NCBI GenBank assembly: GCA_030538155.1
Contig: JAUNUN010000002.1
Coordinates: forward strand, 55,040-119,039
Length of the DNA: 64,000 bases
DNA from: a bacterium
GTDB taxonomy: Bacteria; Desulfobacterota; Desulfobulbia; Desulfobulbales; Desulfobulbaceae
Direction: 5' to 3'
Of the stretch, positions 18,430 through 27,509 are shown piece after piece. The position numbers and the translations under genes are program-made. Each line of letters opens with the position of its first letter. The first letter of the stretch is position 1. A model generated the notes under the pieces. That model did not search any database. It was given only the letters and a program-made list of their open reading frames with translations, and was not told the DNA's origin.

Positions 18430-19782
18430 ATGGCTAGACTGGTTGTTATTGGCGGTGATGCGGCAGGCATGAGCGCTGCTTCCCAGGTACGCAGGATGCA
18501 ACCCGAACGCGAAATCGTCGTCTTTGAACGCGGCAGCTACACCTCGTACGCGGCCTGCGGCATCCCCTTTCTGGTCGCAGGCTTGGTGGAGCATCCCGAC
18601 AAACTCATTGCCCGCACACCCGAGCAATTCAGGGAGAAATACCGCATTCAGACCATGATACGACACGAGGTGCTGGCCATCCAGCCCAAGGAGCAGCGCA
18701 TTCTGGTGCGCGATCTGGAAAAAAACGAGGAACGGCAGGAGCCCTATGATGAACTCCTCATCGCCACCGGCGCAGATCCGGTAAGCACCGGTTTTGCCGG
18801 AGAAGAGAGCAAAAATGTACACCTGGTAAACACGCTGGTGCACGCCGAGGCCATAAACCAGGCCTTAAGCAGCGGCGGCGAGGTTCGCCATGTGTTGATC
18901 GTGGGCGGCGGCTATATCGGCCTGGAAATGGCCGAGGCCTTTCTCTTGCGCGGTCTTGAGGTGAGCATGATCCACCGCGGCCCGGAGGTGATGACCACCT
19001 TTGATCCGGATATGGCCCGTCACGTCAGTGAGGCCCTGCGACAAGGGGGCATAGACCTGCACCTGCATACGGCGCTGGAGGGTTTTACCCACCAAAACGG
19101 CCGCGTCAGTGCGGTACTTACCTCACAGGGCAGCATTGCTGCAGATATGGTGGTTCTAGGGATTGGGGTGCGGCCGGCAAGCCGCCTGGCCAAGGAAGCC
19201 GGGCTCGCCCTTGGACCAAAGGACAGCATCCGGGTGAACGAGTTGCAACAGACGGATCAGGCGCATATCTGGGCCGCCGGCGACTGTGCCCAGTCTTTTC
19301 ACCTGGTCAGCCGTAGGCCTGTCTCCATTGCCCTAGGCACCATTGCCAACCGCCAGGGCCGGATTGCGGGTATCAACCTGGGCGGCGGCTATGCCACTTT
19401 TCCGGGAGTGCTGGGCACCAGTATCGCCAAATTCATGGACTGCGAATGCGCCCGCACCGGCTTAAACGAGCGCGAACTCAAACAACTGGGCCGGCAGTAT
19501 GTGCAGGCACAAATATCCACCAGAACCCTGCCGCGCTACTATCCCGGCTCAAGCGCCATGCACGTCAAGGTTTTGGCGGAAAAGGGCAGCGGCAAACTTT
19601 TGGGGGTGCAGATTGTGGGCGGGCCGGGGGCGGCCAAGCGCATCGACAGCGCTGCTATGGCTCTGCATGCCGGCTTGCGGCTGGATGAATTGATCAATGT
19701 GGATCTGAGCTATGCCCCGCCCTTCTCCGGCGTGTGGGATCCGATCGTCACTGCGGCCAAGCAGGCGATGAAGGAAGTTTGA
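18430..19782 (+). CDS. FAD-dependent CoA-disulfide/persulfide reductase-like oxidoreductase
   Basis: The 450-aa pyridine-nucleotide-disulfide oxidoreductase starts with an FAD Rossmann motif, VVIGGDAAGMSAASQ. It has a single active-site cysteine in SYTSYAACGIPF near residue 43, the hallmark of CoA-disulfide reductases and NADH-dependent polysulfide/CoA-persulfide reductases. A second Rossmann motif (VGGGYIGLEMAEAF near 158) binds NAD(P)H, then comes the FAD site WAAGDCAQ near 280. It has a dimerisation domain but no rhodanese domain, unlike the longer CoADR-Rhd forms. A role in sulfur or oxygen defence in an anaerobe is plausible. Confidence 0.88.
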   Translation: MARLVVIGGDAAGMSAASQVRRMQPEREIVVFERGSYTSYAACGIPFLVAGLVEHPDKLIARTPEQFREKYRIQTMIRHEVLAIQPKEQRILVRDLEKNEERQEPYDELLIATGADPVSTGFAGEESKNVHLVNTLVHAEAINQALSSGGEVRHVLIVGGGYIGLEMAEAFLLRGLEVSMIHRGPEVMTTFDPDMARHVSEALRQGGIDLHLHTALEGFTHQNGRVSAVLTSQGSIAADMVVLGIGVRPASRLAKEAGLALGPKDSIRVNELQQTDQAHIWAAGDCAQSFHLVSRRPVSIALGTIANRQGRIAGINLGGGYATFPGVLGTSIAKFMDCECARTGLNERELKQLGRQYVQAQISTRTLPRYYPGSSAMHVKVLAEKGSGKLLGVQIVGGPGAAKRIDSAAMALHAGLRLDELINVDLSYAPPFSGVWDPIVTAAKQAMKEV

Positions 19783-19840
19783 AAGAGAGCAAAATGGGCA
19801 AGATGTTCAGGTTGCCAACCACTCCTGTCCCATAAGAAGT

Positions 19841-20119
19841 GATTGTTCCCATGCTCCAGCGTTTTAAGAGAGAGCACAGGCCATGTATTTATTTCATAGC
19901 CCAGAATCCCTTGGATAACCGGCATGGCAATTACGTCTCTGACGACGGCCGCTCCTCAAGCTGCCGGTGGCGCAGAAGGTGGGGCCTCTACTGGAGCAAC
20001 TGCTTGGATGAAGGCAGCCCATACAAGCGCCTGCATATATCCGTTTTGGCAGGCGGCTTCCCCATGTCAAAGCGACCACAGGTACGTTCCCACGCAGGAG
20101 CGTGGGAACGATGTTAATG
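19841..20119. repeat. Diverged ~300-bp repeat, copy A, with REP-like palindrome
   Basis: This noncoding stretch aligns by eye with 22946-23250. Both start with GATTGTTCCCA-GCTCCAGCG, share a GTTTT...CC(C)AGGYC core and a block AAGGCAG(C/T)CCATACA, and end in ACAG-T-CGTTCCCACGC. At 20086-20109 the palindrome GTTCCCACGC-AGGA-GCGTGGGAAC appears; a half copy (AGCGTGGGAACGATGTT) recurs at 20124-20140. No credible ORF is present. It may be a decayed REP-associated or MITE element. Confidence 0.65.
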
Positions 20120-20151
20120 CCCCAGCGTGGGAACGATGTTAAAAAAATTGC

Positions 20152-20180
20152 TCAAATCCACTTGATTCGACGAAGAGCCA
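20152..20180 (-). repeat. Solo 29-bp IS-end-like sequence
   Basis: This 29-bp stretch is an exact reverse complement of 63893-63921. Read on the minus strand it starts TGGCTCTTCGTCGAATC, resembling ISL3-family terminal repeats, which often begin GGCTCTTC. No transposase is adjacent here, so it is probably a remnant end. Family assignment is inference. Confidence 0.55.
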
Positions 20181-20239
20181 AAAAGTTGAATTCACCCCCG
20201 GCAGGCGATGAAGAAAGTGTAGGGTGAGTAGAGAACGCC

Positions 20240-22621
20240 CTACCTCTCGTCTGCCCTGTCTTTCGTCTCTGCATGCAGGGCGGACCACACTGCCTGCGCC
20301 AGGGTTTCAATAAGGTATGGTTTTTTGATATAGGCCGAGTTGCCCAAACGGTGCGCCTCCATGACCCGCTCGGACTCCGAAAAGCCACTGGCAATAATGG
20401 CCTTCTGCTCCGGGTAGAGCGCAAGTATGGCCCGGTAGGTGTCCAGCCCGTCCATGCCCTCCATCACCATATCGAGCAGGAGCAGGTCAACCGGGCTGGT
20501 CCTTACATGAGCCAGGGCTGCCTCTCCGCTTGCAACCGCCACAGCCGAATAACCCAGTTGCCTGAGCATGGCAGTGGCGATTTCCCGCTGCAAAGGCACA
20601 TCATCCACCACTAGAACGGTTTCACCCGCACCCTGGAGCTGCTCAAGTTGCGCGGCCTTGGCCTTATGATCAAGCGGGTCGCGACTGGCCGGAAAATAGA
20701 GTTCAAAGCATGTGCCCTCATCCGGCGCGCTGAGCACGTTGACATAGCCGCCGTGATCCTGCAGGGTGCCCCAGACCACTGCCAAGCCCAGGCCTGAGCC
20801 GCTGCGGCGCAATTCTTTCTTGGAAAAGAACGGTTCAAAGATGCGCGTGTGCAACTCCGGGACAATGCCCTTGCCGTCATCGCTGACCCTTAAGCGCACA
20901 TATTCGCCCTCGGGTATATCGGTAAGGGCGGTCTGGCGCTCATTTACATAGTAGTTTTCGGTCGACACCTGCACCAGGCCGACGCCGCTCATGGCCTCGT
21001 AGGCATTGATGACCAGGTTCATGACGCTTTTGTTCAAATCACTGGCGCTGCCCGCCATGGTCAAAAGATCTGGTGAAAGATCAAGCCGCAGGCGAATCCC
21101 CGGATGCTCAAGCACCATTTTCTGGTGGATGGGGCTGGCAACATACTCTTCCACTACGCTGTTCAAATTGAGGACAACCTTCTCCCTCACGCCCCGCCGC
21201 GCCAGTATGAGTAAATCCTGCACAATATCAGAGGCCATCTGGCCCGCCTTCTGGATGGTCTGCAGGGGCTGCCGCAAAGGGTCGCCAGGGGGCAGGTTCA
21301 AGAGCAGCAGTTCCGGATAGCTGACCAGCGCGGTCAGGATATTGTTCAGATCGTGCGCCACCCCGCCTGCCAAAGCGCCGATGGCCTCCATCTTCTGCAA
21401 CTGGGCCACCTGGGCGTTCAAGCGCCGGTATTCCAGCTCTGCCACCCTGATTTCGGTAACATCGCGAATCATCCCCACCTGGCCGGTAATATGGCCGGAG
21501 GCATCCACCACCGGCGACACCGCCATCTCCAGATAGCAGTCGTCTCCGTCACAGCTCTGCCCCTTTTTTTCGAAGCGTTGAATCTGAACCAGTGTTCGGA
21601 CCTGTTGTTCGATTTGCGGGCTGCTGACAAACAGCTCCGGCAGGCCTGCACCGGCATCATCTTTGCCCAGGATGTCAGCGCTTTTCTTGCCGGTCAGCTT
21701 TTCAAAGGACGTATTCACCAGCAGATATTTGCCTGCGTAGTCCTTTAAATACACACTGTCCGGGATGGCCTGGATAAGGGCGTTGAAACGTGCATTGAGC
21801 TGCAGCAGACTGGATTCGGTGTGCATGCGCCGCTTGACCTCCACCTGCATGCTGTCAACCGTCTTGCGCAGCCGGGCCTGATTGTCCTGCTCTATCAGAT
21901 CCTGACGATGTTCACGGATCAAGGCCCCAACCACCATGGTCGACAAGCCGGCGCCCAGAAGCGTGGCAAAACCCATGATCATGAAGACCATCCGGGTCTG
22001 GTCGGCGGCACCGGTTGCATCCAGGATCTCACGCAGGGGCGTGGAGAGCCCGATCGTCCGCACATACTGCCCAAAGCGCACCGGCGACCAGGCTGCAATC
22101 TCCGGCCCCTTATCCGGCAGTCAAATATACCAGCCCTGCCCTTCGCGGGCATTGGTGATATCGTTACTCATGGCTTCGTAGTGCGAGGCTCCGGAGTTTT
22201 TCTGGATCTCGAAGATCTCGGCCATGCTTTTGCCGCGGTAGATATCCGGGAAATCAGAGCTTAAATCAAAGACCACATGATCCGGCGCATAGATCCAGGC
22301 ATCCCCGTTTTGCAGCAGTTGGACCGGCTCGACAAAACGCCTGAAAATATCCTGCTCCAACTGCGCAAGCGAAGTGCCGGGCCCGGAATGATCATCAACA
22401 TACTGGGTGATGCAGCGCGCAACCGAGCGCACCACTTCCAGTTGAGTCTGCTGCCAGGAGGAGATCACAGCCTCTTCGAGGCTGGCCTTAAAGCGCAGGG
22501 ATCCATACCAGCCCAAGCCGGTGCCGGCGAGCACCAGGGAAACGAAGATGACAACCTGGATCACTCGCCATTTCTGCCAGTCCAGGCGGCCCGTTGGTTC
22601 GGCGGGAATGTCAGGGGTCAT
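20240..22621 (-). pseudogene. Hybrid sensor histidine kinase interrupted by an in-frame TGA
   Basis: Two open frames, 22621-22121 and 22120-20240, are in the same frame and separated only by TGA at 22121-22123 (codon context GQGWYI, stop, LPDKGPEIAAW). Together they make about a 793-aa hybrid kinase. It has an N-terminal membrane anchor and periplasmic sensor, a second span near MVFMIMGFATLLGAG, and a PAS domain (ALIQAIPDSVYLKDYAGKYL). The HisKA site is AGGVAHDLNNILTAL, the ATPase N and G boxes are NLVINAYEAM and SDDGKGIVPE, and a C-terminal receiver holds LLLLDMVMEG and IKKPY. The TGA may be a nonsense change of a Trp codon; readthrough or selenocysteine is possible but less likely. Start 22621 is preferred (GGAAAGAG upstream). 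Confidence 0.85.
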
Positions 22622-22945
22622 GGCTGCTCTTTCGCGGAAAGTCATTCATGGAAACGATATATTTTACCTTCTCATCCTGGCCGGCAAGCCTGAGCGTTCT
22701 GCATGCAGACAAGGCAGTATTCCCAAATAGCGCAGAGGAAACATACAAAAAAACTACAATTACGGGAAACGGAAAATAAAAATACGCTCAAGTAGGGATA
22801 TTACGCACGTTTGACAAGAGAACGACGCTTTCGTGACACATAAATGAAATTAAACAGGTAGGCATCGACTAGCCTGAACAGAATGATTGCGGCTGGTATG
22901 GCTCAAAAAAATGGTTCCGGGTGAATTGCAAGGTTCTGATTGTTT

Positions 22946-23250
22946 GATTGTTCCCACGCTCCAGCGTGGGAACATATACCCCAATGCTTCTACGTTTTGT
23001 GAGAAAACCCAGGTCATCTATTCCCTGGCCCAAAGGCCGTCTTGGATAGACTAGATCGGGACAGGAGCATCCATTGATGATGGCCCTACTCCTCAAACTG
23101 CCATCGGCGCAAAAGGTAGGGAATTTGCTGCTGCAACAGTATTTGGTAAAGGCAGTCCATACACGCGACCGAGTATATCAGTTTCGGCAGGAGACACCCC
23201 ATATCGAAGCCCACTACAGATGCGTTCCCACGCTGGAGCGTGGCAACGAT
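22946..23250. repeat. Diverged ~300-bp repeat, copy B, bounded by two palindromes
   Basis: This is the partner of copy A at 19841-20119, in the same orientation. The left end has the perfect palindrome GTTCCCACGC-TCCA-GCGTGGGAAC (22950-22973). The right end has a one-mismatch version (23224-23247). The interior has no supported coding frame. The two copies flank the interrupted sensor kinase gene. Confidence 0.65.
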
Positions 23251-23341
23251 GCGGACGGCTGACTTTCGTTGACAACCATGTATGGAAATGAAATGACCGG
23301 ACAGGAGGCCACCTCAGGCATGACTCAACAGGGATAGGGGT

Positions 23342-23379
23342 ATAAAAAAAGATCAGTTCCTAGTTCCTCAAGGAAGCTG
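23342..23379 (-). terminator. Intrinsic terminator of the Nuo/Nfn-like operon
   Basis: On the minus strand, CAG-C-TTCCT and AGGAACTG (23379-23371 and 23361-23354) form an 8-bp stem with one bulge, followed by ATC and seven T residues. Another long-range stem (TCATTCTATGCC with GGCGTAGAATGA, about 23388-23446) lies between the last gene and this site and may be part of the 3' UTR structure. Confidence 0.6.
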
Positions 23380-23470
23380 CTCTTTTTCATTCTACGCCTT
23401 CAACGCTGCTCCCATGCCGCACCTGCACAGCACAGGCATAGAATGAGGAGAGGCATCAATCGTCAGAAAT

Positions 23471-24919
23471 TTACTCCGGATCTTTCCCCGTCAGGTAGCG
23501 GTGCATGGCGCGGGCCGCGATCTTGCCCTGCCCCATGGCCGAAATAACCGTGGCCGCACCCGAAACGATATCCCCACCGGCAAAGACGCCCGGTTTTGAG
23601 GTCATCATGGTGGCAGGATCGGCAACAATGGTGCCCCACTTACTGGTCTGTATTTCGGGCGAGCTTTGCGGCACCAGCGGGTTGGGCTGGTTGCCGATGG
23701 CAATGATGACCGTGTCGGCCTCGACGATAAACTCGCTGCCCTTGACCGGCACCGGCCGCCTCCGGCCGGAACTGTCCGTTTCTCCCAGTTCCATGCGCAG
23801 GCATTCCACCCCGGTCACCCGGTTGGCCGCATCGGTAACGATGCGCACCGGATTGGTGAGCAGGTGAAAGATCACGCCCTCTTCCTCGGCATGGTGCACT
23901 TCTTCGCTGCGGGCCGGCATTTCCGCCTTGCTGCGCCGGTAGACAATAGTGGATTCAGCGCCCAGGCGCAGGGCCGTGCGGGCTGAATCCATGGCCACGT
24001 TGCCGCCGCCCACGGTAACGGCCCTTCTGGGCCGGATGGGCGAGGTGGCAAAGCGCGGGAAATCAATGGCGCGCATCAGATTGGCACGGGTGAGAAACTC
24101 GTTGGCGGAAAAGACGCCGATGGCGTTTTCATGGGGAATGCCCAGAAACATGGGCAAGCCCGCACCGGTAGCGATGAAGACCGCATCAAAGCCCATCTCC
24201 ATGAGCTGATCAACGCTTTCCATCTTGCCGATGACATAGTCGGTGTGGATGGTGACGCCCAGACGCTTGAGGCTGTTGACCTCAAACTGGACGATCTCCT
24301 TGGGCAGCCGGAACTGGGGAATGCCGTACATCAGTACGCCGCCGGCCAAGTGCAGGGCCTCGTACATGACCACTTCATGGCCCCAGCGCGCCAGTTCGCC
24401 CGCCACGGTGATACCGGCCGGGCCTGTGCCGACAATGGCCACCCGCTTGCCGGTAGCAGCCGCCTTGACCGGATCGGGCACACCGCCATGCTTGCGGGCA
24501 TAGTCGGCAGCAAAACGCTCCAAGCGGCCAATGGCCACGGAGTCGCCTTTTTTCGCCAAGATACAGCGCGCCTCGCATTGGCTCTCCTGCGGGCAGACCC
24601 GGCCGCAAACCGCAGGCAGGGCCGTCTGCTCCTTCAACTTGAGCAGGGCCTCGACAAAGCGGCCCTTGGCGATTTCGTCAATAAAGGCCGGAATCTGAAT
24701 ATTGACCGGGCAACCCTCCACACAGCCGGGCTTCTTGCACTGCAGGCAGCGGCTTGCCTCCAGCATGGCGGTTTCCTCGCTGTAGCCGCGCGGCACCTCT
24801 TCAAAGTTGTAGCGGCGGCGGCGCGGATCCTGCTCGGGCATGGGCTGACGCGGTGTCTTTATTCTGCCTTTTTTCGGAGCGGCAGCCTTTGCCCCGGGGC
24901 CTGATTCACTGGTGCTCAT
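23471..24919 (-). CDS. NfnB/GltD-like FAD and FeS oxidoreductase subunit
   Basis: The 482-aa protein resembles NfnB and the glutamate synthase small subunit. Two N-terminal 4Fe-4S cluster sets are visible (CLQCKKPGCVEGCPVNIQ near 58; CGRVCPQESQCEARC near 108). An FAD Rossmann motif follows (GTGPAGITVAGELARWG near 163), then an NAD(P)-binding motif GGGNVAMDSARTA near 303 with the RRSKAEMPAR segment typical of NADPH-specific members. C-terminal GGDIVSGAATVISAMGQG completes the FAD site. In NfnAB this subunit holds the bifurcating FAD. Here it is the last gene of a four-gene operon, 42 bp after the NuoG/NfnA fusion, so it probably works in that complex and not in ammonia assimilation; no large glutamate synthase subunit is nearby. 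Confidence 0.88.
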   Translation of the reverse strand: MSTSESGPGAKAAAPKKGRIKTPRQPMPEQDPRRRRYNFEEVPRGYSEETAMLEASRCLQCKKPGCVEGCPVNIQIPAFIDEIAKGRFVEALLKLKEQTALPAVCGRVCPQESQCEARCILAKKGDSVAIGRLERFAADYARKHGGVPDPVKAAATGKRVAIVGTGPAGITVAGELARWGHEVVMYEALHLAGGVLMYGIPQFRLPKEIVQFEVNSLKRLGVTIHTDYVIGKMESVDQLMEMGFDAVFIATGAGLPMFLGIPHENAIGVFSANEFLTRANLMRAIDFPRFATSPIRPRRAVTVGGGNVAMDSARTALRLGAESTIVYRRSKAEMPARSEEVHHAEEEGVIFHLLTNPVRIVTDAANRVTGVECLRMELGETDSSGRRRPVPVKGSEFIVEADTVIIAIGNQPNPLVPQSSPEIQTSKWGTIVADPATMMTSKPGVFAGGDIVSGAATVISAMGQGKIAARAMHRYLTGKDPE

Positions 24920-24961
24920 GGTATATGCTCCTGAAATACCTGGATTACGCGTGATATCCTC

Positions 24962-27466
24962 TTATCTGCCGCAACCGCAGCCACTGGGGGCATGGGGCTG
25001 GTGCATGAGCGCGGCCAAATCCACTCCCTGCGGCAGGGCCTGAATTTCCTGACGGCTATAGGCGCTGCGCCGGGAGGCCAGTTCATCCCAGTCCACGCTG
25101 TGACCATCGAAGAGCGGCCCGTCGATGCAGGCGAAACGGGTGGCATCGCCTACAGACACACGGCAGGCCCCGCACATGCCGGTGCCGTCCACCATGATCG
25201 GGTTCAGGGCCACGATGGTAGGAATATTCAGCTCGCGCGACTGTTCCGTGGCCATGCGCATCATGAAGGTGCAGCCAATGGCGATGAACTGGTCAATCGG
25301 TTCCTCCTGCGCCACCTGGGCCAGCACCTCCTGAATACCGCCGCGCAGGCCTTTGCTGCCGTCCTTGGTGGCCAGGATGAGCCGGTCACTCACCTGGGCC
25401 AGTTCTTCCTGCATGTAGAGCAGGTAGCTGGACGAGGCCTCGATGGCGCAGATAACCCGGTTGCCAGCCTCGCGCAGGGCCTTGGCCAGCGGATAGATTG
25501 CGCCCACGCCGTAGCAGCCGCCGCCCAGAAGCACGGTGCCAAGTTTTTCAATGGGCATGGCCAGGCCCAGGGGCCCGCTCACATGGGCAAGCCGGTCTCC
25601 GGCCTGAAGAGAGGCCAACTCCCGGCTGGAGCGGCCCACCTCTTCGATAACAAGCGAAATGGTGCCTGCCTCCGCATCCCAATCCACCAGGGTGAAAGGG
25701 GAGCGCTCCGAGGTTTCCCGAGCCATGAGGATGACAAACTGGCCGGGCAGGGAAAATTTTGCCACCTGTGGGGCCTGCACCTTGAAGTAGTGCATATTGG
25801 GCACGATTTCCCGCTTCTCCAGAATAAGCGAGCCGCTCTCCTGCACCCCGCTCTCCGGTTCCGCCTGGGCCACCGGCAGACCAAAGGCGGCCAGTGCAGG
25901 TACGATCTCGCTCAGCAGGTGTCCGCGGTAGTAGCCCAGCAGATCACGCACATTGTGGCGCGGTTCTCCGGGCAGGGCTGCGGGGGCGTTATCCTCAATC
26001 AGCGCACTGGTGACTTCCTCAACCCTGGTATAGGCAAAACCATCCAGGTTTAAGGCCTGGCCAAGGTCGCGCAGGATGCGCCACTCCGGCCGGGCATCGC
26101 CGGGAGCCCGGCTGCTCGGCCTCAGTTGCCTGATCTCGCCGGTGCTGCTGCGGAAGGTGCCGCCCGTTTCACTGAGCAGGGCCGCAGGCAAGACCACCGT
26201 GGCCTGGTTTGCGGTGCCGGAGTGGAAGCTGTCGATAATTAAGGAAAAGCCAAGCGCAGCCAGGGTTTTTTCTGCAAGCATCGTACCGTTACTGACCAGG
26301 GCCTGAATTTTCCCACCCGCTATTTTTGCGGCCAGGGCTGCTATTTCAGGGCTCTCTGCCCGCGCGTCCGCCGCTACAATCAGGATATCTCCCTGCAGGG
26401 CAGTTGCCAGCTTGCCGTAGAGGAAGCGTTCCTCTCTGGTCGAGGTGGCGCTGATAAGGAAGGTGATCTTGCCGCTCTGCTCCTTGAGCTTCTCGGCCGC
26501 AGCCTCGATGGCGGCATCCCAGTCGTAGGGGATCAGATCCTCCCCTTCGCGTACCTGGGGCCGGATCAGGCGCCGGCTGGAGTTGACCAGTTGGGCCGCG
26601 CCGAAACGGCCTAAAGCACAGAGCCCGGCCTCGCGCTTGAAGGCCGGCATAATATAGGCCAGGAGCTGGTTGCTCTTGCCCTGCGCCACCACCTCGCAGC
26701 CCTGCGGGCAGAGGATGCAGGCAGAGGTTGTCTCCTGCTCCGGCTTGCCCTGCCAGCGGACAAAACGGTCGGTCAGGGTGCCGGTGGGGCAGATGTCGAT
26801 GCAGGCCCCACAGAAGGCGCAGCCCGAAAAGACATGGCTCTTGTCAAAGGCGGTGCCGATGCGCGCCCACTTGCCCCGGTTGATGATGGAAATGGCGGGC
26901 TTGCCGTGAATTTTCTCGCAAATACGCCAGCAGCGGCCACAGAGCACGCAGAGGTTGTAGTCGCGGTCCATGAAGGGATCGTCGCGCTCCAGGTTGTAGG
27001 AGGCGTACATGGTGGGCAAAAACAGCTCCGGCCGGCCGGCCTGCAGGGCCATGCTGCGCAGGTCGCATTCGTCGCGGTTGGCGCAGAAGCCGCAGCGGGT
27101 CGAGCGCGCGGCCTTGGTGGCCACGGGCCGGTGCTGCTCGCAGGCCTCGCGGTGCACACAGACCAGGCAACTGTTGGGATGCCCGGAAAACATCAGCTCC
27201 AGGGTACGGTTGCGCAGGGTGCTCAGCCGTTCCGACTGGGTGGTGACCCGCATGCCGTTTGTGGCCGGGGTGGTGCACGAGGTGGGATAGCCGCGCACAC
27301 CCTCAATCTCGACTATGCACATCCGGCAGGCCCCATAGGGGTTCAAATCCTTGTGATCGCAGATGGTTGGAATGGTGATGCCTACCTTACGGGCGGCCTG
27401 GAGCACACTTGCCCCCTCCTCGATCTCGACCTTTTGGCCGTCAATGACCAGCTCGATACTCCCCAT
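24962..27466 (-). CDS. NuoG-like FeS protein fused to an NfnA-like flavin reductase domain
   Basis: The 834-aa fusion has these domains in order: a 2Fe-2S ferredoxin domain (about 1-80, CDHKDLNPYGACRMC), a His/Cys 4Fe-4S site (HPNSCLVCVHREAC, about 95-110), two 4Fe-4S clusters (CVLCGRCWRIC; CAFCGACIDICPTG, about 170-235), a further CILCPQGCEV...GLCALG site (about 250-285), and a short, probably cofactor-free MopB-like region (about 290-520). From about 565 to the end is a ferredoxin-NADP-reductase/NfnA module with FAD (SPFTLVDW), nucleotide site (GGGCYGVGAIYPLAKAL) and 2Fe-2S site (DGTGMCGACRVSVG). It lies between NuoF- and NfnB-like genes. The fusion implies one electron path from NADH to the Nfn core. 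Confidence 0.85.
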   Translation of the reverse strand: MGSIELVIDGQKVEIEEGASVLQAARKVGITIPTICDHKDLNPYGACRMCIVEIEGVRGYPTSCTTPATNGMRVTTQSERLSTLRNRTLELMFSGHPNSCLVCVHREACEQHRPVATKAARSTRCGFCANRDECDLRSMALQAGRPELFLPTMYASYNLERDDPFMDRDYNLCVLCGRCWRICEKIHGKPAISIINRGKWARIGTAFDKSHVFSGCAFCGACIDICPTGTLTDRFVRWQGKPEQETTSACILCPQGCEVVAQGKSNQLLAYIMPAFKREAGLCALGRFGAAQLVNSSRRLIRPQVREGEDLIPYDWDAAIEAAAEKLKEQSGKITFLISATSTREERFLYGKLATALQGDILIVAADARAESPEIAALAAKIAGGKIQALVSNGTMLAEKTLAALGFSLIIDSFHSGTANQATVVLPAALLSETGGTFRSSTGEIRQLRPSSRAPGDARPEWRILRDLGQALNLDGFAYTRVEEVTSALIEDNAPAALPGEPRHNVRDLLGYYRGHLLSEIVPALAAFGLPVAQAEPESGVQESGSLILEKREIVPNMHYFKVQAPQVAKFSLPGQFVILMARETSERSPFTLVDWDAEAGTISLVIEEVGRSSRELASLQAGDRLAHVSGPLGLAMPIEKLGTVLLGGGCYGVGAIYPLAKALREAGNRVICAIEASSSYLLYMQEELAQVSDRLILATKDGSKGLRGGIQEVLAQVAQEEPIDQFIAIGCTFMMRMATEQSRELNIPTIVALNPIMVDGTGMCGACRVSVGDATRFACIDGPLFDGHSVDWDELASRRSAYSRQEIQALPQGVDLAALMHQPHAPSGCGCGR

Positions 27467-27509
27467 ACTCTCTCCTTCAACAAGAGGTCAGCGGTTTCCG
27501 CAAGAGTGC

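Noticed and set aside
22121..22123. Selenocysteine in the sensor kinase
   Set aside because: The context WYI-stop-LPDKG has no nearby Cys/redox motif and no convincing SECIS-like stem within 40 bases; a Trp-to-stop change is simpler.
24131..24904. Long plus-strand ORFs opposite the Nuo/Nfn operon (also 24992-26053, 26834-27586, 27363-28316, 28662-29414)
   Set aside because: These are antisense shadows of GC-rich genes with low-complexity Ala/Gly/His composition and no motifs.
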